Made by a program: the position numbers and the translations under genes
The notes under the pieces: model-generated
Database searches by the model: none
Told to the model about the DNA's origin: nothing
What the model saw: the letters and a program-made list of their open reading frames with translations, nothing else
Shown here: in pieces, positions 1 through 9,887 of the stretch
Numbering within the stretch: position 1 is the first letter of the stretch
Layout of the letters: each line of letters begins with the position of its first letter
NCBI GenBank assembly: GCA_002342165.1
Contig: DDPM01000004.1
Coordinates: 60,354-70,313 of the forward strand
Source: Hylemonella sp. UBA2468
GTDB taxonomy: Bacteria; Pseudomonadota; Gammaproteobacteria; Burkholderiales; Burkholderiaceae_C
DNA: 9,960 nt
Reading direction: 5' to 3'

Positions 1-1
1 A

Positions 2-1144
2 CGCGGCCTGCCATGCCCCACACTCGGCTATGGCGAGGGTAGCGAACTCCAAGCCGCGATGGCGCGCCACGATGCACCTTTTACGGCAGAGGTCACCTCG
101 CAGGATGATGTTGCTTTGATTGCATTCACCTCGGGCACCACGGGCGTGCCCAAGGGCACGATGCATTTCCACCGCGACCTGCTCTTGATCGCCGACGTGC
201 TGGCCAAGCACCTGCTCGCACCCGGTCCGGACGATGTGTTCATCGGCACGCCGCCGCTGGCCTTTACCTTCGGCCTGGGCGGGTTGCTGGTGTTCCCGCT
301 GCGCTTTGGCGCGAGCGCCGTGCTGCAGCCGCAATGGACGCCTGAGAGCCTTTTGCAAGGCGTGGTGGAGCATGGTGCAAGCATCTGCTTCACAGCACCG
401 ACCTTCTACCGAAAGATGGCGCCTCTCGTGCAGGGTCTCACACTGCGGCTGCGCCATGCGGTGTCCTCGGGCGAGATGCTGCCGGCCGACACGCGGGCGC
501 AGTGGCTGGCCAGCACCGGCCTGGAGCTGACCGAATGCCTGGGCTCGACCGAGATGCTGCATGCCTTCGTTGGCTGCCGTCCGGGCGAGGTGCGCCCCGG
601 GGCCACCGGTCTCGTGGTGCCGGGCTACGAGGCCTGCATCGTCGACGACGCAGGTCAGCCGCTGCCGCCTAACCGGATCGGGCGCCTGGCGGTGCGCGGT
701 CCCACCGGCTGCCGCTACCTGAGCGATGAGCGCCAGACACATTACGTGCAGCAGGGCTGGAACCTCACCGGCGATGCCTACCTCATGGACGAGGACGGCT
801 ACTTCTGGTACCAGTCGCGTACCGACGACATGATCATCAGCGCCGGCTACAACATCGCCGGCCCCGAAGTCGAAGACGTGCTGCTCACGCACCCGGCCGT
901 GGCCGAGTGCGGCGTGATCGGCGCGCCCGATGCCGAACGTGGGCAGGTGGTGATGGCCTTCGTGGTGCTGCGCCCCTGCGCGCAAGCTAACGCCGCGATG
1001 ACAGGCGAACTGCAGGACTGGGTCAAGCAGGAGCTCGCGCCTTACAAATACCCCCGCCGCATCCGCTTCGTCCCTGAATTGCCGCGCACCGAAAACGCCA
1101 AGCTGCAGCGCTTCATGCTGCGGCGCTGGGCGCAAGAAAGTTGA
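2..1144 (+). CDS. Aryl-CoA ligase, benzoate/2-aminobenzoate-CoA ligase type (5' partial)
   Basis: ATP-dependent acid:CoA ligase of the adenylate-forming (ANL) superfamily. It activates an aromatic carboxylate to its acyl-AMP and then to the CoA thioester in the cytoplasm. The frame is open to the left edge, so the ATG at 59 is probably internal; 380 codons are visible against roughly 520-545 for the family. Counting from the first visible codon, the nucleotide-binding loop TSGTTGVPKG lies at residues 43-52, the hinge region TDDMIISAGYNIAGPE begins at 274, and the catalytic lysine of the PRTENAKLQR motif is K367. The C-terminus looks complete (TGA 1142-1144). The loop and the GYNIAGPEVE region recall benzoate- and 2-aminobenzoate-CoA ligases. 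Substrate choice cannot be read here; the neighbouring 3-hydroxyanthranilate dioxygenase makes an aminobenzoate attractive, but that is inference. The gene converges on the minus-strand operon. Family call sure, substrate unsure. Confidence 0.88.
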   Translation, partial: RGLPCPTLGYGEGSELQAAMARHDAPFTAEVTSQDDVALIAFTSGTTGVPKGTMHFHRDLLLIADVLAKHLLAPGPDDVFIGTPPLAFTFGLGGLLVFPLRFGASAVLQPQWTPESLLQGVVEHGASICFTAPTFYRKMAPLVQGLTLRLRHAVSSGEMLPADTRAQWLASTGLELTECLGSTEMLHAFVGCRPGEVRPGATGLVVPGYEACIVDDAGQPLPPNRIGRLAVRGPTGCRYLSDERQTHYVQQGWNLTGDAYLMDEDGYFWYQSRTDDMIISAGYNIAGPEVEDVLLTHPAVAECGVIGAPDAERGQVVMAFVVLRPCAQANAAMTGELQDWVKQELAPYKYPRRIRFVPELPRTENAKLQRFMLRRWAQES

Positions 1145-1158
1145 TAGGCTCTGCTTAA

Positions 1159-1880
<722 letters not shown>

Positions 1881-2060
1881 TCAATTTACAGTAGAAGAGA
1901 ACAAGAATTGAAGCAGGCGGCGCCACCTGGGGCCAGCGAGCGCCCCATGGCCTCGAAAAAATCGGCCGAGAGCTTGCGCGCATGAGACAGCCCGGCCTTC
2001 CATCATCAGGGTGCAGGCGCGGCAACTGGCGCTGTTGACCTGCAGATCGAACTCCCGCAT
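1881..2060 (-). pseudogene. 59-codon ORF, probable frameshifted gene remnant
   Basis: This fills most of the gap between the dapA-like gene and the dioxygenase. Starting at the ATG at 2060-2058 (in-frame TAA two codons before) it encodes MREFDLQVNSASCRACTLM and then MEGRAVSC. For its first 25 codons the third positions are strongly GC-rich. Near 1985 that signal moves to the next frame, which reads ARKLSADFFEAMGRSLAPGG and ends at a TAA near 1890. A single frameshift would join the two into one coding-like stretch. The CxxCT....G.AV.SC pattern faintly recalls [2Fe-2S] subunits of molybdenum hydroxylases, but only two of the usual cysteines are here, so I assign no function. It lies 20 bases after the dapA-like stop with no good ribosome site. 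Alternative: noncoding leader of the dioxygenase gene. Confidence 0.35.
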
Positions 2061-2080
2061 GGCTTAGCTTTCGGCGGCCT

Positions 2081-3061
2081 TCAGGCCAAACGCAGTCCGC
2101 AGCCGGCATAGGCCTCGCGGGTGGCGGCGAGTTCGGCCTCGGTCAGGTTGATCAGCGGGCGGCGCACCTTGCCGCCGTGCTGGCCCAGCAGGTCTTGCCA
2201 GGCCTTGGAATGGGCTTGTGGCTTGCCCTTGGGTTTGCTTTCTCGGATGGCTTGACGCACCGGCTCCAGGCTGTCGCGCACCTTGCGCGCCTCTGTATGT
2301 TTGCCCTCAAAGGCCAGGCGTGTGTATTCGTTCATGCGCTGGTCCACCTTGGACTGCAGCAGGTAAGGCGGGGTCGAGCAGAGGTAGAGCTTCCAGCCCA
2401 GCTCGATGATATTGTCCAGCCAGTCGGGCTCGTCCGGGTTGCTCACATGGATCTTGTCGCCCACCAGCTCGGTCAGGCGGCTGTAGCGGGCCCGGTCGGT
2501 GCTGTACTTGATGGCCACGATGTTGGGCAGCTCGGCGATGCGGGCGCACTGCTCCGGGCTCATGACATAGCCGCAGTCCGGGTGGTTCCACATGGCTATG
2601 CCGATGTCCAGCTGCTCCGAGAGGTAGCGGTAGTACTCGTAAATGGTCTCGTCGGTGTCGGCGCCGAAGTGAAGCACCGGGCTGTGGACGATGATGTAGT
2701 CGGCGCCCACGTCGGTGGAGTGGCGCGCCAGGTCCAGCACCACGTCAAGGTTGGTGTCCGAGCAGGAGGCGACGATGCCGCAGCGACCGATGCCGCCCCG
2801 GTCACCAGCGGCATGCGCGGCCTCGATCGCCAAGTCGATCAGGCGCTTGCGCTCGGCAATCGAGAGCGAAAAGTACTCCGCCTGCTTGCCCGCCAGGAAC
2901 AGGCCACCCAACTTCAAATCACGGATCCAGTGCTCGTAGTTCTCGCGCAGGGCTTTTTCGTCGACCCGCAAATCTGCGTCAAAAGGCGTGAGCGCGGCGG
3001 CCCAGACGCCGACGAAGTGTTCGCGGGCATATTCCTTGGCTTGTGATTTTTTATAGTCCAT
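2081..3061 (-). CDS. DapA-superfamily (dihydrodipicolinate synthase/N-acetylneuraminate lyase-like) aldolase or hydratase
   Basis: Class I aldolase-type TIM barrel, 326 residues, cytoplasmic. VGVWAAALTPFD (17-28) is the usual strand 1 opening of the family. IVAIKYS places the Schiff-base lysine at K185, so the enzyme probably forms an imine with a 2-oxoacid. Other DapA landmarks are changed. The GTTGE loop is replaced by AGKQAE (57-62), and the tyrosine of the Y-N-x-P motif is a tryptophan in MWNHPD (W158-P161). The arginine that follows in dihydrodipicolinate synthase is absent. It is therefore not a lysine biosynthesis enzyme. Relatives include hydratase-aldolases, keto-sugar-acid dehydratases and lyases; the substrate is unknown. 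AAGGA sits six bases before the ATG at 3061. It lies downstream of the TRAP genes across a 149-base gap that may attenuate transcription, and upstream of the dioxygenase, suggesting a role on the imported compound or its ring-cleavage product (inference). Confidence 0.88.
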   Translation of the reverse strand: MDYKKSQAKEYAREHFVGVWAAALTPFDADLRVDEKALRENYEHWIRDLKLGGLFLAGKQAEYFSLSIAERKRLIDLAIEAAHAAGDRGGIGRCGIVASCSDTNLDVVLDLARHSTDVGADYIIVHSPVLHFGADTDETIYEYYRYLSEQLDIGIAMWNHPDCGYVMSPEQCARIAELPNIVAIKYSTDRARYSRLTELVGDKIHVSNPDEPDWLDNIIELGWKLYLCSTPPYLLQSKVDQRMNEYTRLAFEGKHTEARKVRDSLEPVRQAIRESKPKGKPQAHSKAWQDLLGQHGGKVRRPLINLTEAELAATREAYAGCGLRLA

Positions 3062-3080
3062 GAGGAGTCCTTGGAGTAAG

Positions 3081-3111
3081 AAATAAAAGGCTCAGGTGTG
3101 CATCGCCTGCC
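3081..3111 (-). terminator. Weak intrinsic terminator-like hairpin between TRAP and dapA-like genes
   Basis: Read on the minus strand, GGCAGG (3111-3106) can pair with CCT-GA-GCC (3096-3089), giving a six-pair stem with a two-base bulge and a nine-base loop. TTTTATTT (3088-3081) follows directly. This is the right shape for a rho-independent terminator, but the stem is short and bulged. It would end or attenuate transcription about 20 bases before the dapA-like start codon, so partial read-through seems more likely than full termination. Confidence 0.35.
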
Positions 3112-3144
3112 AGAACTGCTTGATGGTGAATGGACACTGCAGCT

Positions 3145-3180
3145 CGCACTCGCCAAGCGGTGAGAGTGCGTCCCGGACGC
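3145..3180 (-). repeat. Two overlapping, mutually exclusive inverted repeats in the dctM-dapA gap
   Basis: CGCACTC at 3145-3151 is perfectly complementary to GAGTGCG at 3164-3170 (12-base loop). A second stem, GCGTC (3168-3172) with GACGC (3176-3180), has a three-base loop. The two share 3168-3170, so they cannot form fully at once. No T-run follows, so neither is a terminator by itself. They could stabilise the TRAP mRNA end or act as alternative structures before the weak terminator at 3111-3081. The pairing is seen in the sequence; the role is inferred. Confidence 0.45.
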
Positions 3181-3210
3181 CAGAACCACGATGCCCCAGC
3201 CTGGCCGGGC

Positions 3211-4524
3211 TCACAAAGAGGGCAACCATGTCGCGATCGCCGGCCAGAAAAACACCGCCACCAGCAGGATAATGCTCATCAGCACATAGGGCGTGATCGC
3301 CTGAAAGATCTGCACCGTGCGAACCTCGGGCGGAGCAACCCCACGCATGGTCATCAGCAATAGGCCATGGGGCGGCAGCAGCAAACCAAGCTGCATGCAG
3401 ATCAGAAACATCACGCCGAACCAGATTGGGTCGATGCCCAGGCTGCTGACGATGGGCATGAAGATGGGCAGCGTGACCATCATCATGCTGACCTGATCGA
3501 CGAACAGACCCAGAAAAATGAGCAGCGCCATCATGCCCAGCACGATCGCCTCCTTGGACCATCCCTGACCGGTGATGCCTTGAACCAGGCCGTTGCTGGC
3601 CCCCGAGAAAGAAAGCAACTGCGCGAAGGTGGTCGCTCCCAGGATGATGAACAGGATCATCCCCGAGATGCCCGCCGTACCCATGAGCGCCTGCCGGAGC
3701 GCGGCCCACGACAGGCGTCGGTATAGGATAGCCAGCACCATGGTGGCAAAAGCCCCCAGTGCGGCGCATTCTGTGGGCGTGGCCCAGCCTGCGGCCAGGG
3801 CACCAACCACCACGCCGAAGATCGACAGCGTGGGCAGCACATAGGCCACCATCAGGTGCCAGCGCTGCCAGCCCTGGAACTTTGGCGCCTGGGTGTCTTC
3901 GGGCGCCAGCGTCGGGTTCAGTCGCACCCGCAGGACGATCCAGGCGATGAAGGCCACCGACAGGATCAGGCCAGGCAGGATGCCGCCGAGCAGCAGCTTG
4001 GAAATCGAAATACCCGACAAAGACCCGAGCAATACGGTGAGTGCCGATGGTGGAATCAGCATGTCCACTGCGCCAATGGCCATGATAGGACCGGTGGCCA
4101 GCGTGGTGTGATAGCCGCGAGCCAGCATGACCGGCAGCAAGAGCGAGCCCAGCATTGCGGTGGTGGCAATGGTCGAGCCAGAGATGGCGGAAAAGACCGT
4201 ACCGGCCACCACTGCCACCACTGCCAAACGGCCTGGTACACGGGTAATGAGCCGATCGATGCCTTCGATGACTTTATGCGCCAGCCCGGTATGAAACAGC
4301 ACCTCTCCCATCAGCACGAAAAGCGGAATCGGCGTCAGGGTAAAGGTGGCCACGGAACTGACACTGCTGCGGGCCAGTTGCACCAGGCCAATCTCGCCAC
4401 CCATGTACAGCCAAGCACCGACTATATTGACGGCCAGAAAGGTCAGTGCCACCGGCATGCCGATGAGCAGCAGCAAGGTCGAACCACCCAAAAGAAACCA
4501 GGCGGCAATGGTCCAGCTCAGCAT
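3211..4524 (-). CDS. TRAP transporter large permease (DctM family)
   Basis: Large inner-membrane subunit of a tripartite ATP-independent periplasmic transporter. It forms the ion-gradient-driven translocation pore for an organic acid delivered by the binding protein. At 437 residues it has normal full length and is almost wholly hydrophobic, with about a dozen membrane segments. Family signatures are clear: FSAISGS (111-117), LIPPS (156-160), ATPTEC (248-253), FVDQ (341-344), GIDPIWFG (363-370) and LLPPHG (382-387). The ATG at 4524 is 13 bases after the small-permease stop. A GAGGGGG ribosome site overlaps that stop codon, so the two are translationally linked. The substrate cannot be told from this subunit. 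It is followed by a structured 149-base gap and then the dapA-like gene. Confidence 0.95.
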   Translation of the reverse strand: MLSWTIAAWFLLGGSTLLLLIGMPVALTFLAVNIVGAWLYMGGEIGLVQLARSSVSSVATFTLTPIPLFVLMGEVLFHTGLAHKVIEGIDRLITRVPGRLAVVAVVAGTVFSAISGSTIATTAMLGSLLLPVMLARGYHTTLATGPIMAIGAVDMLIPPSALTVLLGSLSGISISKLLLGGILPGLILSVAFIAWIVLRVRLNPTLAPEDTQAPKFQGWQRWHLMVAYVLPTLSIFGVVVGALAAGWATPTECAALGAFATMVLAILYRRLSWAALRQALMGTAGISGMILFIILGATTFAQLLSFSGASNGLVQGITGQGWSKEAIVLGMMALLIFLGLFVDQVSMMMVTLPIFMPIVSSLGIDPIWFGVMFLICMQLGLLLPPHGLLLMTMRGVAPPEVRTVQIFQAITPYVLMSIILLVAVFFWPAIATWLPSL

Positions 4525-4537
4525 GCCAAGCGCCCCC

Positions 4538-5074
4538 TCATGCGGAGCTCACCGCGTCATGGCGCGGTCCCCGCTCACCGCGCCAGAGGCGATGCATGCG
4601 AAACAGCATTTCGATGGACAGCAGCGCAAACGCCACCGGCAGCGGCGCCAGGCTCCACCATTCAGGCGTGACCAAGGTCTTGATGCTCAAGGCCCCCGAG
4701 GTCATGCTGGCAAACACCGCGCGGGCAGACACCCACATCAACACGAGACAGGTCAACAAGCCCAGCAGATCGCCCAGCCACTCAAGCCACCAGGCCCAAA
4801 GAGGTGGCAGCGGTTGCAGCAGGATATCAACCCGGATGTGCTGACCCTGCCTCAGCAGCCAAGGCGCCACGCACAAAGTAACCAAAAGGAGCAGCCATTC
4901 CGAGACTTCATTGCTCCAAGCCAGCCCAAGCGGCCATCCAGCGATGGCCAGGTTGCGCAAAGCCACATCGCAGACGATGATGAGCATCATCAGCAAGAGC
5001 AGCAGGCAACCCAGCAAAGCCAGGGCGGCCAGCAGCCGCCCCCAGAGGGCAGATAGGCGATCGACCACCGGCAC
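4538..5074 (-). CDS. TRAP transporter small permease (DctQ family)
   Basis: Small inner-membrane subunit of the TRAP transporter, partner of the large permease downstream. It has 178 residues with four hydrophobic segments at about 13-37, 50-75, 93-116 and 138-160. A WSNEVSEW motif opens the second segment, as is typical of DctQ proteins. The C-terminus is short, charged and probably cytoplasmic. The start is GTG at 5074, directly abutting the TAA of the binding-protein gene with no spacer. No strong ribosome site precedes it, so translation probably depends on coupling to the upstream gene. A second in-frame GTG two codons later is possible. Base composition is clearly more GC-rich than in the abutting binding-protein gene. 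Confidence 0.92.
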   Translation of the reverse strand: MPVVDRLSALWGRLLAALALLGCLLLLLMMLIIVCDVALRNLAIAGWPLGLAWSNEVSEWLLLLVTLCVAPWLLRQGQHIRVDILLQPLPPLWAWWLEWLGDLLGLLTCLVLMWVSARAVFASMTSGALSIKTLVTPEWWSLAPLPVAFALLSIEMLFRMHRLWRGERGPRHDAVSSA

Positions 5075-6115
<1,041 letters not shown>

Positions 6116-6120
<5 letters not shown>

Positions 6121-7660
6121 TCGGTACCAATTGATGCACGGCTTGATCCAGTGCTTGGCCACTGTCGTCGGCCAAGGCGGCTTTGCGCAAAGCACTCAAA
6201 CGATTGGCCGCATCGGGTTGATGACACAAACGGGGTAAAACGGCCATCAGTTTTTCAAAATGTCTCCAGCCGCGTGCATGGGTCTCGCCATAGCCTTTGA
6301 CTAATTGCTGGGTACGCAGCACTTCCAAGGCCATGTCAGCGTGTTCAGGCAGTAGGCTGATGACTTGTGTCCACCAAACTTGGATTCGCTGCTGTTCAGT
6401 GGCAAATCGCAGCGATATCGGCCGAATGCGCCGCAGACTAGCCACAAAGTAAAGGAGCAAGAATCCGCTCAAAGAGCTGGTTTGCACCACGCGTCCTTTT
6501 TTTGTGAAGCGACCGACCACTGCTCTTGCAGAAGAGGAGGCCAGCAGCCAACGGCCCAAACCAACAGGCAAGGTGTCAGCAATTTCTTCCAATCGCGGGT
6601 GCATGAATTCGTGTATGTCGATCAACTGACTGTTGCTCAAATTCACCTCTTGGCTCACGCGCTGGAAACGACTTCGACGTGTTTTCAGATCGGCAACACG
6701 CACCGTGTCCTCGTAAGACATCCACAAGGCCAAGTGCCGAGCCCCTTCGCGCTGGATCTCTTCAGTCAGGTTTTTTGAAACGCCAGCAGAGGTTAATGCA
6801 TCGGCCATCTCTATCAAACGTTCTGCGTAAAGCGTGGCATAACCCACGTCCTGGTAATCAGCCAAGCGCTTCAAACCTGAGGCAATGACTTCGTGCGCTG
6901 AGGAAACAAACTTACCATCAAGACTTTGAGCTAAGGCCTGTAATTTGGGCCCCACACTGCTATACAAAGAAAGTGTGACTGGGTCGACTTGAATTATGGG
7001 CTCTGGACTAGGCTGAAGCACCTGCATGGCCGCATCAAACCCGGCAGCAAATGCCTTCAGACTGGCCTTAACGCCAACACCACTGCGCTCGATGGTGGCT
7101 TCGAATTGAGCCCTTGAAAACGGAAGGCGCTGACTGGCAGCCAATGCACCATACAAGGCAGGCGTAATCAGGCTACCAGTTTGTTCGGCCAATCTGGAAA
7201 AGTCAGCACTGATGAATTGACGAGCAGCAACCTGTGCCCCAGCCAAAAGCTTAGCCTCATCCACACGGCCGTCCCCCATAGCCGAGCGCTCGGTCATCGA
7301 ATAGACTCGGTGTGTGGATGCGATGAAAGTGGTTTTGCTCGGATGCACAAGCCCACGCTGGATAGCGCGACCGGCTTCCATCAACTCAGACGCCAGCACG
7401 ATGTCAACTTCGCCCGGGAACGGGCTGAGCGCCATCACTGGCAACTGACCCGATGGGGATGCCGAATGAGGATACATCTCGATGTAGTAGACCGTAGCAC
7501 CGGTACGCTGAGCCACGCCAGGCACTGAAGTGGTTTGAGCCCAATGGTTGTTGTTTTCAGCCAGATCAACAAGCCAGTCTGCCAGCACACCACCGCCCTC
7601 ACCACCCATGGCCAAAATGGCTATACTAATGATGCCTTGGGGTCGAACTGCATCGTTCAT
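6116..7660 (-). CDS. Indolepyruvate oxidoreductase beta subunit-like protein with long C-terminal extension
   Basis: Partner subunit of the thiamine-diphosphate 2-oxoacid oxidoreductase encoded just upstream. Residues 1 to about 225 match the gamma-type domain of pyruvate/indolepyruvate ferredoxin oxidoreductases. A glycine-rich AMGGEGGGVLADW (17-29) stands where the family usually has GxGGQG, followed by SVPGVAQRTGATVYYIE (45-61) and DIVLASELMEAGRA. A classical IorB ends near 200 residues; this one has 514. The extra 290 residues are mainly helical, rich in arginine and leucine, and resemble the DUF6537 region that I recall from fused proteobacterial indolepyruvate oxidoreductases. Four bases (ATGA) overlap the alpha-subunit stop, showing translational coupling. 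No cysteine motif for an iron-sulfur cluster is seen in this subunit. Confidence 0.85.
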
Positions 7661-9804
7661 GCGGCAATGCCCTCCAAACGACGCTCAATTCGTTTTTGCA
7701 GCCAGCCAATTACACGCTCACGCAGGCCTTGCTTGAAGTGATCCCAGGGACTTGGATTATTGATGATCTCGGCCCTGTAAAACGATGGGCACAGCACAGC
7801 AGCGTGGGCTACCTCGCCACACAAGCCGCAGCCCACGCAACTGTCCTTTACGGACGCCACTGGGTCTTGACGTAGCGGATCGGGATTAGGCTTGATGCTG
7901 AGCGAGGGGCAGCCGGATAGGCGTATGCAGGAGTGATCGCCGGTGCAGGTGTCGGGGTCGATGCCAAAGCGCTCACGAACCACGCGCTCTCCTTTCTGAA
8001 TACGCTGTCGAATCAACGGCTTGACACGTCGCTGGCGATTGAGCATGCACTCGCTTTGTGCCACGATCACCTTGGGGCCTTGCTGCTTCGTCGTTAATGC
8101 GTCGCGTAAAGCCTGACGCATCTGCTCCAAGCTGTAGGTATTGGTAACCGTTTTGACCCACTCCACCCCCACACCACGCACGGCTTTTTCAATTGGGTTG
8201 TTTGTATTGCGAATAGGGTTGACCGCTTTAGAAGACAACACATCTTGTCCACCGGTGGCAGCCGAATAGCCGTTGTCTACTACCAACAGCAAGTTATCTG
8301 ACTGGTTAAACACCGCATTGCCCACTCCACTGGTCAGCCCGTTGTGCCAGAAACCGCCGTCACCCATTATCGAAATAGTGCGTTTGCTGGTCTCGTGGGT
8401 GTTGAAGGCCGATGCCCCTGCCCAGCCCAAACCATAGCCCATGGTGGTGGCGCCGATACTAAAGGGCGGCAAGATCGAAAAAAGGTGACAGCCGATGTCG
8501 CAACTTACATGGTGCTTGCCCAGCTCTTTTTCAAGCATCTTGATGGCCGTGAAGATGGGCCTCTCAGGACAACCCGTGCAAAACGACGGTGGTCGCGGAT
8601 GCACTTGGGCTAAAGCTTCTGTGATCGCCAGCTGGTTGCTTGGCTGCAGGGAGGGTACAGGCGCAGGATTCAGGTGCACCGCGAACTGCTCAATAAACGC
8701 CCGGATCCCTTTAAGCAAGACCCCACCGGTGTATTCGCCACCCATGGGCAACAAGTCTTTGCCGTGGATTTCGGTGTTCAGGCCTGCTTTGTGCAAGATG
8801 CTGTGAATGTTCTGCTCAATGAAGTCAGGCTGACCTTCTTCCACAACCAGCAGGCCGCGCTTACCCGAACAAAAGCGCTTGAATTCATCGTCTACCAAGG
8901 GGTAGGTGATGTTCAACACATAAAGTGGGATGACGGTCTTTCCAAAGTCATCGGCCAAGCCCAACAACTGCAGTGAACGAACCACGCCGTTGTAAAGGCC
9001 CCCCTGCAGGACGATACCAAAGTCCTGCACGTCTTCAGAGAAGAATTCGTTGAGATGGTGTTCCTGAATGAATTTGACCGCCGCAGGCCAGCGCTTGTGG
9101 GTTTTTTCCTGCTCATGCAGATAGCTAGCGGGTGGCAACACGATGCGGTTGACATCACGCTTGGGGTTTTCGATGGCGTCTTTGAGAGTAAAACTGGGCC
9201 GCACGTTGTCACGCGCGGGGAAACGGCCATGCACATGACAAGCGCGGATACGCAACTCCAGCATGACTGGTGTGTTGCTGGCTTCTGATAACTCAAAACC
9301 TTTTTCAACCGCACGCACAATACTAGGCAGATTTGGTCGCGGATCGATCAGCCATACCTGCGACTTCATGGCAAATGCGTGCGAACGCTCTTGCATGATG
9401 CTCGAACCCTCACCGTAATCCTCGCCCACAATCAGCATGGCGCCGCCCGTAACTCCACCTGAGGCTAAATTGGCAAGGGCGTCAGAGGCAACATTGGTGC
9501 CTACTGTTGATTTGAAGGTGACTGCACCGCGCAGAGGGTAATTGACTGAAGCAGCTAAAGTCGCTGCGGCAGTGGCCTCCGAAGCGCTGTGCTCGAAATG
9601 AACGCCAAGCTCTTGAAGGATGTCGTTGGCATCTGTCAGCACATCCATCAGGTGTGAGATCGGCGCCCCCTGGTAGCCAGCGACATAAGAGACCCCCGAC
9701 TGAAGCAATGCCTTTGTGACGGCCAAAATTCCCTCGCCACTGAACTCCTCACCATCACCCAAGCGGAGTTTTTGCACCTCTTGCACAAACGAGCGTTCAG
9801 CCAT
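7657..9804 (-). CDS. iorA: Indolepyruvate ferredoxin oxidoreductase alpha subunit-like 2-oxoacid oxidoreductase
   Basis: Catalytic subunit that oxidatively decarboxylates a 2-oxoacid to its acyl-CoA using thiamine diphosphate and iron-sulfur clusters; cytoplasmic. It has 715 residues. An N-terminal POR-type pyrimidine-binding domain spans about 20-230 (GYQGAPISHLMD 43-54; FEHSASEATAA 70-80). The thiamine-diphosphate domain carries CTGCPERP (409-416), GDGGFWHNG (481-489) and VVDNGYSAATGGQ (508-520). The ferredoxin-like C-terminus is unusual. The first motif is C620-x2-D-x2-C626-x5-C632-P, with aspartate where the second cysteine is expected. The second is C656-x2-C659-x2-C662-x9-C672-P. The start is ATG at 9804, with AAAGG eight bases before it. 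Indolepyruvate is the namesake substrate; phenylpyruvate or other aryl-2-oxoacids are equally possible. No ferredoxin gene is visible in the window. It seems to be the first gene of the visible minus-strand run. Confidence 0.92.
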   Translation of the reverse strand: MAERSFVQEVQKLRLGDGEEFSGEGILAVTKALLQSGVSYVAGYQGAPISHLMDVLTDANDILQELGVHFEHSASEATAAATLAASVNYPLRGAVTFKSTVGTNVASDALANLASGGVTGGAMLIVGEDYGEGSSIMQERSHAFAMKSQVWLIDPRPNLPSIVRAVEKGFELSEASNTPVMLELRIRACHVHGRFPARDNVRPSFTLKDAIENPKRDVNRIVLPPASYLHEQEKTHKRWPAAVKFIQEHHLNEFFSEDVQDFGIVLQGGLYNGVVRSLQLLGLADDFGKTVIPLYVLNITYPLVDDEFKRFCSGKRGLLVVEEGQPDFIEQNIHSILHKAGLNTEIHGKDLLPMGGEYTGGVLLKGIRAFIEQFAVHLNPAPVPSLQPSNQLAITEALAQVHPRPPSFCTGCPERPIFTAIKMLEKELGKHHVSCDIGCHLFSILPPFSIGATTMGYGLGWAGASAFNTHETSKRTISIMGDGGFWHNGLTSGVGNAVFNQSDNLLLVVDNGYSAATGGQDVLSSKAVNPIRNTNNPIEKAVRGVGVEWVKTVTNTYSLEQMRQALRDALTTKQQGPKVIVAQSECMLNRQRRVKPLIRQRIQKGERVVRERFGIDPDTCTGDHSCIRLSGCPSLSIKPNPDPLRQDPVASVKDSCVGCGLCGEVAHAAVLCPSFYRAEIINNPSPWDHFKQGLRERVIGWLQKRIERRLEGIAA

Positions 9805-9859
9805 GCATCAGACCTTTCGAAGGGGTGTTAGTCCCTAGACGACAAACAAAGTTATTGTC

Positions 9860-9887
9860 ACTATAAAATAGCCAAATGGGTTGTGAA
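9860..9887 (-). promoter_or_regulatory. Candidate sigma-70 promoter for the iorA-led operon
   Basis: On the minus strand, TTCACA (9887-9882) and TATAGT (9865-9860) are each one mismatch from the -35 and -10 consensus, with a 16-base spacer. They lie about 55-80 bases before the iorA ATG, in the most AT-rich stretch of the window. The site overlaps the end of a possible upstream ORF, so it might instead be 3' coding sequence. No operator could be identified. Confidence 0.35.

Noticed and set aside
2177..3046. 289-codon plus-strand ORF opposite the dapA-like gene
   Set aside because: Antisense shadow of a convincing DapA-family gene; composition is repetitive (Val, Ala, His, Asp) and no domain is recognisable.
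3856..4671. 271-codon plus-strand ORF opposite the TRAP permease genes
   Set aside because: Full of Gln, His, Arg and Gly as expected from the reverse of membrane-protein codons; the minus-strand genes are clear.
9811..9840. Short imperfect palindromes (CCTTTCGAAGG; GTCCCTAGAC) upstream of iorA as operators
   Set aside because: Arms are too short or imperfect, and one overlaps the ribosome site; no regulator gene is visible to support them.
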